NCBI GenBank assembly: GCA_964550435.1
Contig: CAZJZI010000023.1
Coordinates: forward strand, 1-37,878
Source: UBA11400 sp964550435
GTDB taxonomy: Bacteria; Bacteroidota; Rhodothermia; Balneolales; HLUCCA01
Direction of reading: 5' to 3'
DNA length: 37,878 bases
Numbering within the stretch: position 1 is the first letter of the stretch; each line of letters starts with the position of its first letter. Below are positions 31,161-37,878 of this stretch, piece by piece. The notes below the pieces were generated by a model. That model saw only the letters and a list, made by a program, of their open reading frames with translations. It did not search any database and was not told where the DNA came from. A program made the position numbers and the translations under genes.

Positions 31161-31721
31161 TTACAAGTCTTCCAGATTCTTCAGCTTCTTATCTTTAAGC
31201 GATTTGAAATATGTAGGTGTAAGACCTGTGATTTTTTTGAACTGATTGGATAGATGGGCAACACTACTGTAGTGTAATTTATAGGCTATTTCGGTCAGAC
31301 TAAGCTCGTCGTACAACAATAATTCTTTTACTTTTTCAATTTTGTGATGAATAATATACTGTTGTATAGTGATACCTTTGACTTCCGAAAACGTATTTGA
31401 TAAGTAGGTGTAATCGTAGTGAAGCTTATCGCTGATATAGTCCGAATCGTTCACTTTAGGTAGTTCATCAGCATAATGAACCATTTCAATAACAACACTT
31501 TTTATTTTCTCAACCAGGATATTCTTTTTGTCATCTAGTAGCTCCAGACCCGTCTTTCTTAAATTATTTCTGAATTCCAGAAGTTTATCATCGGTGATGT
31601 CTCCTTTGATTTCAACGACTCCCAGATCTACTGATATGCAGGTAACACCAAGTTTTTCAAGCTCGCTCTTCACCACCATCTTACAGCGTAAACTCACCAT
31701 ATATTTGATATACAATATCAT
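31161..31721 (-). CDS. AraC-type regulator with an HMA-like N-terminal domain lacking one cysteine
   Basis: A 186-residue protein. Residues 1-65 form a ferredoxin-like (heavy-metal-associated-like) domain, and residues about 85-175 form an AraC-type double helix-turn-helix (SLTEIAYKLHYSSVAHLSNQFKKITGLTP). Related proteins of Bacteroidota often have C-x-R-C after the first strand; here it reads SLRC, so Ser10 replaces the first Cys and only Cys13 remains. Metal binding by a CxxC pair is therefore unlikely. It converges on the polysaccharide locus but is separated by a terminator. Target genes are unknown; no linked metal gene is present in the window. Confidence 0.85.
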   Translation of the reverse strand: MILYIKYMVSLRCKMVVKSELEKLGVTCISVDLGVVEIKGDITDDKLLEFRNNLRKTGLELLDDKKNILVEKIKSVVIEMVHYADELPKVNDSDYISDKLHYDYTYLSNTFSEVKGITIQQYIIHHKIEKVKELLLYDELSLTEIAYKLHYSSVAHLSNQFKKITGLTPTYFKSLKDKKLKNLEDL

Positions 31722-32278
31722 GTAGTGTTTCTTACTTGAACACGGCTTTCATCTAGACCTAGTGCGAGACTTAATTGAAAGAAATGAATTAATTTGACCT
31801 ACTCACATTTGCTTATTTCGAAGTTAATATTACACTAAATATGTAGGATCAGGAACTTCACTGATATACACATCAACATAACCATAATAACACCTAATCA
31901 CTTATTTTATTTACAATAAAGCTTACATATATCACAGTAGCAGACAAAATGGACTTTTTCTTGTTTCTATGTGTGAAACCGTACTTGATTGCCTGTAATC
32001 CTGAATTGAAACTCTATTTTCACCATTTAACTATTCAGTTATATCAATCTGAGTCTGACTTGTTAAATTCGAATGTATTTTGAAGTAAATGACTATAGTG
32101 AAAATTCTTAACGATTATCCAACATGCAGTACTTAAAGCTTCTGGAAACAACTACACAGTGTACAAAAGCAGGATCTCCCAGATCGCTTCAGAATTAAGA
32201 ATAACTCCAGGGTACCTGAGATACTTGTAGTTGCCCCAATTCTGGAGAAATAAAGTAGATTGAATCTCATTCAAAGTT
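31722..32278. other. AT-rich gap with a possible decayed reading frame
   Basis: No intact gene is seen. From about 32116 to 32229 a plus-strand frame without a start codon or ribosome site reads QHAVLKASGNN and then RISQIASELRITPGYL before a TAG, which looks slightly like a helix-turn-helix of a transposase-type protein. I cannot assign a family, and it may be chance. The rest is AT-rich with no terminator or promoter I trust. Confidence 0.35.
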
Positions 32279-32524
32279 TCAATCACGACTATTTGGTAAA
32301 GGGAGTCGTGGTTCCCGGCTCTCTCTAACTACTTCAACGATTTCTTCCAGACAAACATTTGATGATACCCCAGGCACATCAAGTGGGGATCCGGAGCCCT
32401 TTATGGGTTTAACGATAAAAGACTGTCCATCTCGTTTTTTTATAATTACTTCCCCATCCAGTGAGGCTTCTTCCAAAACTCTGGCAAGTTGCTGCCGAGC
32501 ATCTGAGTATGTGTATACTTTCAT
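32279..32524 (-). CDS. Phd/YefM-like antitoxin
   Basis: An 81-residue protein with a Phd/YefM-type N-terminal DNA-binding half (MKVYTYSDARQQLARVLEEA, then VIIKKRDGQSFIVKP, the beta-hairpin) and a polar C-terminus that would wrap the toxin. It begins inside the stop of the PIN-domain gene (ATGA overlap at 32521-32524), so the toxin is translated first and the antitoxin is coupled to it. In most vapBC pairs the antitoxin comes first. Confidence 0.85.
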   Translation of the reverse strand: MKVYTYSDARQQLARVLEEASLDGEVIIKKRDGQSFIVKPIKGSGSPLDVPGVSSNVCLEEIVEVVRESREPRLPLPNSRD

Positions 32525-32919
32525 GATGAAACCTCCAACGTTGGGATATTCAGGTAAGATGCCACTTGAATCATTTTAGTGTCAAGGGTCAAGAGTTGAG
32601 ATTTAAACTGCATAGCGCAATCTAAAACATAAGCATCGTATGCGTAAATATTCAGTTCAGTTGACAAATTCAGACTCGGACTGATACGAATCAAACTTCT
32701 TCTAATGTGAATAAGCTGGTACTGATCGACTACTTCCTTTGCCATGTCTGAAGTTATTCTACCTCTTTTTAGCATCGCTGAAAGTGCATTTCCGATTTCA
32801 GCATCAATACTTTCAGGAGCTATCAACTCTGTCCCTACCGTTTTTTTCAGGATTAAGTCTCTTGAGTTTTCGTTCAATAGAACGGCAAGTACGGCTGAAG
32901 TGTCAATTGTAACTTTCAT
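32521..32919 (-). CDS. PIN-domain toxin ribonuclease (VapC family)
   Basis: A 132-residue PIN-domain protein. The acidic metal-binding residues expected for an active RNase are visible: Asp6 in VTIDTSAV, Glu41 in IDAEIGNAL, Asp95/Asp100 in YDAYVLDCA, and Asp113 in LTLDTKM. It pairs with the Phd/YefM-like antitoxin overlapping its 3' end. No ribosome site precedes the ATG; the promoter at 32926-32953 would start transcription about at the ATG, suggesting a leaderless transcript. Confidence 0.9.
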   Translation of the reverse strand: MKVTIDTSAVLAVLLNENSRDLILKKTVGTELIAPESIDAEIGNALSAMLKRGRITSDMAKEVVDQYQLIHIRRSLIRISPSLNLSTELNIYAYDAYVLDCAMQFKSQLLTLDTKMIQVASYLNIPTLEVSS

Positions 32920-32925
32920 ATGAAA

Positions 32926-32953
32926 ATATTACAATTGTACAAGTCATTGTCAA
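32926..32953 (-). promoter_or_regulatory. vegetative-type promoter of the toxin-antitoxin pair with overlapping palindrome
   Basis: On the minus strand TTGACA (32953-32948), a 16-bp spacer, then TAATAT (32931-32926), 7 bp before the ATG. A palindrome TACAATTGTA (32930-32939) overlaps the -10, and wider arms TATTACAA (32927-32934) and TTGTAATA (32960-32967) flank the -35. This fits an autoregulated toxin-antitoxin operator. Confidence 0.6.
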
Positions 32954-32986
32954 ATAATTTTGTAATACAAGCGGATTAACCTACAT

Positions 32987-33298
32987 TCATCGCATCAACA
33001 GGCAATCGATGTAATCGGTGAGCATGTGGAAAAGAAGTCCTATACCGATGATGTTGAAGGGTCGCTTCATAAAAAGCATAACCGCGTAAATTCCAATTGC
33101 ATAATAGGTGTGAAGCGGATGGAAATTGATGCTGCAACGGTCGGCCATAAATATGGGGTCAGCAAGCAAGTGGTCCAAATCAACCAACATGGTAGCCAGT
33201 AAAATCAGGTACACTTTCTTCCAGTCTTTTCGAAAGAATACAAAAGCAATGATTAGTGGAGCACCAAAATGCAGAAAATAGTGAATCAGATCCTGCAT
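32987..33298 (-). CDS. DUF6122-like small membrane protein
   Basis: A 103-residue membrane protein with three or four hydrophobic segments, including FGAPLIIAFVFF and LLATMLVDLDHLLADPIF. The conserved-looking motifs DLDHLLADP, FHPLHTY and FHMLTDYIDC, rich in His and Asp, resemble the DUF6122 family and, more distantly, membrane metal-dependent hydrolases of the YdjM type. Function unknown. It lies 3 bp after the DUF4153-like gene, so the two are likely co-transcribed. Confidence 0.82.
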   Translation of the reverse strand: MQDLIHYFLHFGAPLIIAFVFFRKDWKKVYLILLATMLVDLDHLLADPIFMADRCSINFHPLHTYYAIGIYAVMLFMKRPFNIIGIGLLFHMLTDYIDCLLMR

Positions 33299-33301
33299 GT
33301 A

Positions 33302-34546
33302 TCAACTCATACCGAAGATGATAGGAAACACAAATACAACGAACGCCAGCCAAATTGCATAAACAGGGAGGTACCGGGTCATGACAAGTTCTACCTGCTC
33401 CCTGTCGGCTTTATTGGTCGATACTCTGAACAGGTTCCATGCTACAAGTACTAAATGCATGCCTATCAGTAAGTTTCCACCCAATACGGCAGTTCTGTTT
33501 GGTGTGAAACCCCATTCGCCAATTCGGTAGACTATGGCTGATAACGCGACTCCATTGACTATCACGGTCACAATTGCCAGGGATGTCAATAAGTACATGC
33601 CCCATTTTCCGGTTCGATATTCACTTGTCTCGGCAATCGAAAACAGAATCAGTGCCATGACTCCAATCAACAACATATTGAATATGAGAAGAAAATCACG
33701 GTCGTTGTATGGATCTTCACCTGATGTGATGACTGCGAACAGGTACACTACCAAGGTTATGAGCACCAGTGGAGTGAAAACTTTGGCGATTATAGGAGAT
33801 ACTTTGTTTACCAGCTGTGGATTCGATTGAACCAGATAAGTAGCAAGTATCGGTGCGGATGCAAGTCCCCAGGGAATTACATAGTCGGTATAGAATTCCT
33901 GTATACTGATGTTGATAAGCTCGAAGAGTCCGAGAGTGATAAGCGTGAGTACGGCTCCAGCAAGTAGTATTATAGTAGACATGACGATCAAATCGCCGTT
34001 GAATCTTAAGTATTCAAGCCTGCGGGAGGAATCGTTGTTTTGATGTCCTGTAAACGAGAATCCCAGCAGCATCCACATCAGCAGTGGTAAATGGATACAG
34101 ACAAGGATGAGTGTGTCGCTCATTGGGCGATCTGGTAGAAGATTGATGTAAAGCAACGAAACAAGCACTGAAACCGCTATCCCGGTGATTAATCTAATGT
34201 TCAACAGTTGTTGGCGGACAAAAAATGCCATCAAAAACGGGAATACTATGAATCCGATGTTTCTGGAATAGAAAAAGTCCTGCGAAACAGGGAAGAAATC
34301 AGGAATTTTAGCCACGAAACCTGCCAGCAGACACAAAATGACGACAAAAATGAAATCCGTTGAATTGACCTGAAGCATCGGTACTCGTTGGAAATGTAGA
34401 CGTTCGTGCCAGAATCCTGCTGCTGGTGCATCGGAAATCTCTGCGTAAATCTCGTCAAATGCCTTTTTGAATCCAGATTTGTCCTGTTGATACAGTTTTT
34501 CCAATTCTACCGCATTGTGGATGTTCTCTTTGATGTGCGATTTCAT
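33302..34546 (-). CDS. polytopic membrane protein, DUF4153-like
   Basis: A 414-residue protein with a cytoplasmic N-terminus (about 1-60) and roughly ten to eleven membrane helices. The segment with FYSRNIGFIVFPFLMAFFV near residues 92-110 resembles the DUF4153 family common in Bacteroidota. No catalytic motif is visible. It is the first gene of a two-gene unit with the DUF6122-like protein and is divergent from the DUF4405-like gene across 211 bp. Function is unknown. Confidence 0.65.
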   Translation of the reverse strand: MKSHIKENIHNAVELEKLYQQDKSGFKKAFDEIYAEISDAPAAGFWHERLHFQRVPMLQVNSTDFIFVVILCLLAGFVAKIPDFFPVSQDFFYSRNIGFIVFPFLMAFFVRQQLLNIRLITGIAVSVLVSLLYINLLPDRPMSDTLILVCIHLPLLMWMLLGFSFTGHQNNDSSRRLEYLRFNGDLIVMSTIILLAGAVLTLITLGLFELINISIQEFYTDYVIPWGLASAPILATYLVQSNPQLVNKVSPIIAKVFTPLVLITLVVYLFAVITSGEDPYNDRDFLLIFNMLLIGVMALILFSIAETSEYRTGKWGMYLLTSLAIVTVIVNGVALSAIVYRIGEWGFTPNRTAVLGGNLLIGMHLVLVAWNLFRVSTNKADREQVELVMTRYLPVYAIWLAFVVFVFPIIFGMS

Positions 34547-34757
34547 AAGACGATGAGCAAAAGTAGGTTACGTAACGACACTGGTTGCAAAGGTAAAGGG
34601 AAGTTCGGAAACTTAAAATACATTTGATTAACAATTGAGATTAATACATGATGATTCATTTGGTCAAGGCAGGAACGAACTCACATTTGAAACGTCTAAT
34701 AAACATTGATGCGTACGATTATTTAATCAATAATGAGTCAAGTTCGGAATTAACACT

Positions 34758-35108
34758 ATGAAAAAAGCTGATCTTAACTTTCTGGTAGATTTTGGGGCAT
34801 TTCTAGGATTTCTTACTCTGATTTCGACTGGATTAGTGATGTATTTTGTTTTACCTGCACGATCTGGGAGGAATATGGTTTGGGGATTAACTCGACACGA
34901 GTGGGGCGATATTCATTTCTGGATAAGTATCATTTTTCTGTTACTTATCGTGATTCATACAATACTCCATTGGAACTGGATTTCATGTATGGTGAAAAAA
35001 CGAATTCTGGACAAACTAGGCACCATTGGGAAAATCATGTTAGTACTTTTTATTGTACTCTTGTTGATTTTAACACTGGCGCCTTTGTTTAGTCCTGTTG
35101 TTTCTTAG
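34758..35108 (+). CDS. DUF4405-like membrane protein, possible cytochrome b fold
   Basis: A 116-residue protein with three hydrophobic helices (about 12-31, 53-70, 89-112). His47, His53, His67 and His71 lie at helix ends (RHEWGDIHFW, then VIHTILHWNW), the pattern of small cytochrome-b-like DUF4405 proteins, where His pairs bind haem. Haem binding is inferred from this pattern. It stands alone, with no redox partner gene next to it. Confidence 0.8.
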   Translation: MKKADLNFLVDFGAFLGFLTLISTGLVMYFVLPARSGRNMVWGLTRHEWGDIHFWISIIFLLLIVIHTILHWNWISCMVKKRILDKLGTIGKIMLVLFIVLLLILTLAPLFSPVVS

Positions 35109-35139
35109 GAATACTGTTAACTCAGTACCAAATAGAATA

Positions 35140-35931
35140 TTACTCTGGCTTGGCTTCACTTCCAGCAAGAATACCCCCATCAATCGTTAGCTCGATTCCG
35201 GTTATATATTTACTTTCGTCGCTGGCCAGATACAAGCACCCATAAGCTACATCCAACGGATCACCAAAGTGTCCCAGGGGTATTCCAGATTCAACGTGTT
35301 TGATGATTTGTTCGCGTTGCTCTCCCTGCCCCAGCATAGCGTCCCACATGGGAGTCATTACAGCAGCTGGATGTACACTATTGCATCGGATCTTGTACCT
35401 TTTTTCGGCACAGTACAAAGCTACACTTTTTGTGTGATTACGTACTGCGGCTTTACTGGATGCATACGCAACGGCCATTGGAATGCCAACAATGCCACTT
35501 CTGGATGAGATGTTAACAATACTGCCCCCATGTTGTTTCATGAGTTGGATGGCGTATTTACAGCCGAGCATGACTCCGGTTGAGTTAACACGATGCACTT
35601 CATTCCACGTGTCCACATCTGCGTTCTCGGCGTCCCAGGGACCCGAAGCTTCCAGGAATCCAGTGATTCCTGCGTTATTGACCAGTACATCGAGTCGTCC
35701 GTACTTTTCTTTGATCTCGGAGGTTATCTTGATCCAGTTTTCCTCACTTCCCACTTCCAGATGAACGTACTCGGCATTAGATCCGAGTTTGGTCGCTACC
35801 TGTTGACCTTCATTATCCCTGATGTCAGAAACAATGACAGTTGCACCTTCCCGGTGAAATAACTCTGCTGTTGCTTGTCCGATGCCACGTGCTGCACCTG
35901 TGATATGGGCAATTTTGTTCTTTAAACGCAT
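35140..35931 (-). CDS. short-chain dehydrogenase/reductase
   Basis: A 263-residue classical SDR. The cofactor motif TGAARGIG is at 11-18, Asp36 after the second strand favours NAD over NADP, NNAG is at 85-88, and the catalytic Ser142/143, Tyr156 and Lys160 are in place (ISSRSG and YASSK). The C-terminal GIELTIDGGILAG is typical. The ATG at 35931 has an AGGAG site; an open frame to 35964 adds 11 residues without one. The substrate is unknown; the best match by feel is the 3-alpha/20-beta-hydroxysteroid or cyclohexanol dehydrogenase type. No linked pathway is visible. Confidence 0.9.
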   Translation of the reverse strand: MRLKNKIAHITGAARGIGQATAELFHREGATVIVSDIRDNEGQQVATKLGSNAEYVHLEVGSEENWIKITSEIKEKYGRLDVLVNNAGITGFLEASGPWDAENADVDTWNEVHRVNSTGVMLGCKYAIQLMKQHGGSIVNISSRSGIVGIPMAVAYASSKAAVRNHTKSVALYCAEKRYKIRCNSVHPAAVMTPMWDAMLGQGEQREQIIKHVESGIPLGHFGDPLDVAYGCLYLASDESKYITGIELTIDGGILAGSEAKPE

Positions 35932-36404
35932 AAAAACTCCTGATTTAATACAGTCAATCCTCAATCCTAATGGATAATTTTACTGTATCGGTTTGTATTA
36001 TAGTCTGGATTCAGGTTGATTCGCACCTGATATGACAGCAACTCAAGTTGCTTCGTCTGTTAGATTGGCTTTTTTTGAGCAGTGGTTAGCTCAAGTCTTA
36101 TAGAATCATTGTTTTGAAGTGAACCTGTTTACATGAAAATTGAATAACAGAGTACAAATATATCAAATTTGTGCGGTTTTATACGACTAGTTTATGATGG
36201 GTGTTTCGGAACTTGTTAACAGTAAACGAAGAACGGATAAGATATGCTTCCAACTTGAATCAAGATGAGTTGCTAAGTCTTCAAATCTGTTATCTGTTTT
36301 CCGTTTTCTATAATCTATATTTATATTGAAACTCAGAATAGGCGAAGGGGATGAATGTTTACCGAAGCCCAGAGTTTGTACAATTTTGTTAGGGACTATT
36401 ATTC
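35932..36404. other. intergenic region before the aspartokinase gene
   Basis: No convincing gene. Small inverted repeats occur (AGCAACT with AGTTGCT at 36037-36052; TTGAGC with GCTCAA near 36075-36094), but neither has a T run in the right place. A 13-codon frame at 36351 lacks Thr or Ile runs, so I see no classical thr attenuator. The sequence is AT-rich up to the start of the GC-richer coding region at 36405. Confidence 0.5.
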
Positions 36405-37878
36405 ATGAAGGTTTTTAAGTTTGGTGGATCCTCGGTGGGGAGTCCGCAGCGGATAAAAGGCATCGTGGAGCTACTTAAAGCTACCACCGCAGAGCAAAAC
36501 TGCCGTGCTGTGGTGTTTTCGGCGTTTCAAGGTGTAACGGACCAACTGATCGAGGTGGCTCAACTTGCTGCTGTTGGACGAATTGATTACACGGACCAGG
36601 TCAAAGCACTGGAATCCCGCCACATCGAGGCGGTGCGTGAGCTGGTCGACATCCATCTTCAAAGCAGCACGATAGCACAGGTGAAGATGCTGATGAACGA
36701 CCTGGATGACATCTTGCAGGGGATCTTCTTAATTAAAGAGCTGTCGCCGCGGTCGAGGGATTTTATCCTGAGTTTCGGCGAAAGGCTGTCGGCGTTGATC
36801 GTGTCGCGGGCACTAACAAGCGCAGGCCTAGACAATGAGTTTCTGGACGCCCGGAGTCTGATACGCACAGACAACAAGTTCGGAAATGCCAATGTAATCG
36901 AGGACAAAACACACGCTTTGATCCAATCACATTTTGCAGCGCATCCATTGCTTCAGATAGTGACCGGATTTATCGCATCAACGGAACACAACGAAACGAC
37001 AACGCTTGGTCGTGGCGGATCCGATTACACGGCTTCGATTTTTGGCGCAGCTTTGGCTGCCGACGAAGTTCAGATCTGGACTGATGTGGATGGCGTACTG
37101 ACTGCTGATCCGCGCAAAGTGACCAGCTCCTTTCCTGTTGAGGCGATGACGTATGAAGAAGCCCTGGAAATGTCCCATTTTGGCGCAAAAGTGATTTATC
37201 CGCCAACGATCCAGCCCCTGATGGTGCGCTCGATTCCGATTCGCATTATGAATACATTTAATCCGAACGGATGCGGAACCCTGATTTCGTCCGATGCTGA
37301 ACCAGGACCATTCGCCATCAAAGGCATCTCCTCGATCGATGATGTTTCTCTGATCAAAGTGCAGGGAGCTGGAATGGTTGGCGTTGCCGGTGTGGCACAT
37401 CGAATTTTTGGAGCTATGGCTCGGCACGGTATCAGTGTGATTCTCATTTCTCAGGCTTCGTCAGAGTATTCGGTGTGTTTTGCGGTTCGTCCGGAGGACG
37501 CGATGCCAGCTCGTGCTTTGCTTGTGGACGAATTCGAAGTCGAAATCAGAACGGGTAAGATTTCGGAGGTTACCATTGAGGACCAGCTGTGTATCATTGC
37601 CATTGTGGGCGAGAACATGCGCGCGACTCCCGGTATTGCCGGAAGCATTTTTCAGGCACTGGGCGAAAACGGAGTCAATATTTCAGCCATCGCGCAGGGA
37701 TCCAGCGAGCTGAATATCTCGGTGGTGATTGCCCGCGAGGACGAACGCAAGGCGCTGACCGCCATCCACGACTCGTTTTTCTTGTCCGGTCGCAAGACCT
37801 TGAATCTGTTTGTGTTCGGAGCCGGTGCTGTCGGCGGGGCGCTGGTGGATATGGTCCGTCGTCAGCGCAAAGAGCTCG
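36405..37878 (+). CDS. thrA: bifunctional aspartate kinase / homoserine dehydrogenase, cut by the window end
   Basis: The frame is open from the ATG at 36405 to the last base (491 codons), so the gene is partial. It starts MKVFKFGGSSVG, the aspartokinase nucleotide-binding motif, and continues with LSFGERLSA, TTTLGRGGSDYTAS and WTDVDGVLTADPRKV. ACT domains follow (MVGVAGVAHRIF and the later NMRATPGIAGSIFQALGENGVNI region). Near the end the homoserine dehydrogenase part begins, LNLFVFGAGAVGGALV, the Rossmann start. It should catalyse the first and third steps of threonine/methionine synthesis with allosteric control through the ACT domains. The base composition is visibly richer in G+C (about half) than the polysaccharide locus. 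Confidence 0.96.
   Translation, partial: MKVFKFGGSSVGSPQRIKGIVELLKATTAEQNCRAVVFSAFQGVTDQLIEVAQLAAVGRIDYTDQVKALESRHIEAVRELVDIHLQSSTIAQVKMLMNDLDDILQGIFLIKELSPRSRDFILSFGERLSALIVSRALTSAGLDNEFLDARSLIRTDNKFGNANVIEDKTHALIQSHFAAHPLLQIVTGFIASTEHNETTTLGRGGSDYTASIFGAALAADEVQIWTDVDGVLTADPRKVTSSFPVEAMTYEEALEMSHFGAKVIYPPTIQPLMVRSIPIRIMNTFNPNGCGTLISSDAEPGPFAIKGISSIDDVSLIKVQGAGMVGVAGVAHRIFGAMARHGISVILISQASSEYSVCFAVRPEDAMPARALLVDEFEVEIRTGKISEVTIEDQLCIIAIVGENMRATPGIAGSIFQALGENGVNISAIAQGSSELNISVVIAREDERKALTAIHDSFFLSGRKTLNLFVFGAGAVGGALVDMVRRQRKEL

Noticed and set aside
32116..32229. Remnant of an insertion sequence
   Set aside because: The helix-turn-helix-like string is short, lacks a start and ribosome site, and no inverted ends or second transposase fragment are visible.
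36351..36392. Leader peptide of a thr attenuator
   Set aside because: The 13 codons contain no Thr or Ile run, and no terminator hairpin follows.
36978..37427. 149-codon minus-strand frame and other antisense frames at the right end
   Set aside because: They lie opposite the aspartokinase gene, whose motifs are unmistakable; long antisense frames are expected in GC-richer coding DNA.
1..37878. tRNA, rRNA, CRISPR arrays, phage attachment sites
   Set aside because: I read for these and saw none; the only tandem repeat is the coding one at 2689-2769.

Overview
The window looks like part of a Bacteroidota/Rhodothermota-type chromosome, most likely the Balneola-like lineage. The evidence is moderate base composition, an outer-membrane barrel of the PorV/UPF0164 type, a DUF6122 protein, a ferredoxin-fold-plus-AraC regulator, and frequent Shine-Dalgarno sites. 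The taxon is an inference from gene types; no marker gene was read. About 30 kb (roughly 0.4-31 kb) is one exopolysaccharide or capsule locus of the Wzx/Wzy type. The rest is a small accessory stretch (a toxin-antitoxin pair, membrane proteins, an SDR) and, at the right edge, a more GC-rich housekeeping gene (aspartokinase-homoserine dehydrogenase).

Layout. 0.4-1.4 kb: a sigma-54 activator with no sensory domain. 1.5-11.9 kb (minus strand): Wza-like export lipoprotein, outer-membrane barrel, a decayed sigma-54 activator-like protein, a WecA-type initiating transferase fused to a Rossmann domain, a GH18-like lipoprotein without catalytic acids, a GNAT protein and two paralogous GH5 hydrolases. 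12.2-20.2 kb (plus): Wzz-like protein, a BY-kinase-like ATPase, a 54-residue membrane protein found here, Wzy/ligase, Wzx, a glycosyltransferase and a FemAB/BioF2-like acyltransferase. 20.4-23.8 kb (plus): polysaccharide deacetylase, GT4 and GT2 glycosyltransferases. 23.9-27.9 kb (minus): luciferase-like monooxygenase, stand-alone adenylation enzyme, acyl carrier protein and a GNAT-like transferase. 28.3-31.0 kb (plus): formyltransferase, hexapeptide acyltransferase, WecG/TagA glycosyltransferase, ended by a terminator.

The most striking signal is regulatory. Nearly every transcription unit of the locus has a sigma-54 (-24/-12) promoter close to its first gene. Two are exact TGGCAC-N5-TTGCA matches (20355-20370, 30105-30120), two are near-exact (12222-12237, 29344-29359), and two minus-strand sites are weaker (11927-11942, 28080-28095). 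With the receiver-less activator at 425 and the catalytically dead activator-like protein at 9363 inside the Wza operon, this suggests a dedicated RpoN circuit with a built-in modulator.

The second notable system is a small carrier-protein pathway (adenylation enzyme, ACP, FMN monooxygenase, formyltransferase, GNAT transferase) inside the sugar genes. I infer that it makes an oxidised and/or formylated aminoacyl group that is attached to the polysaccharide. WecA- and WecG-type enzymes would build the first two sugars on undecaprenyl phosphate, Wzx and Wzy flip and polymerise, Wzz and Wza control length and export, and GH5/GH18/deacetylase proteins would trim, bind or modify the polymer.
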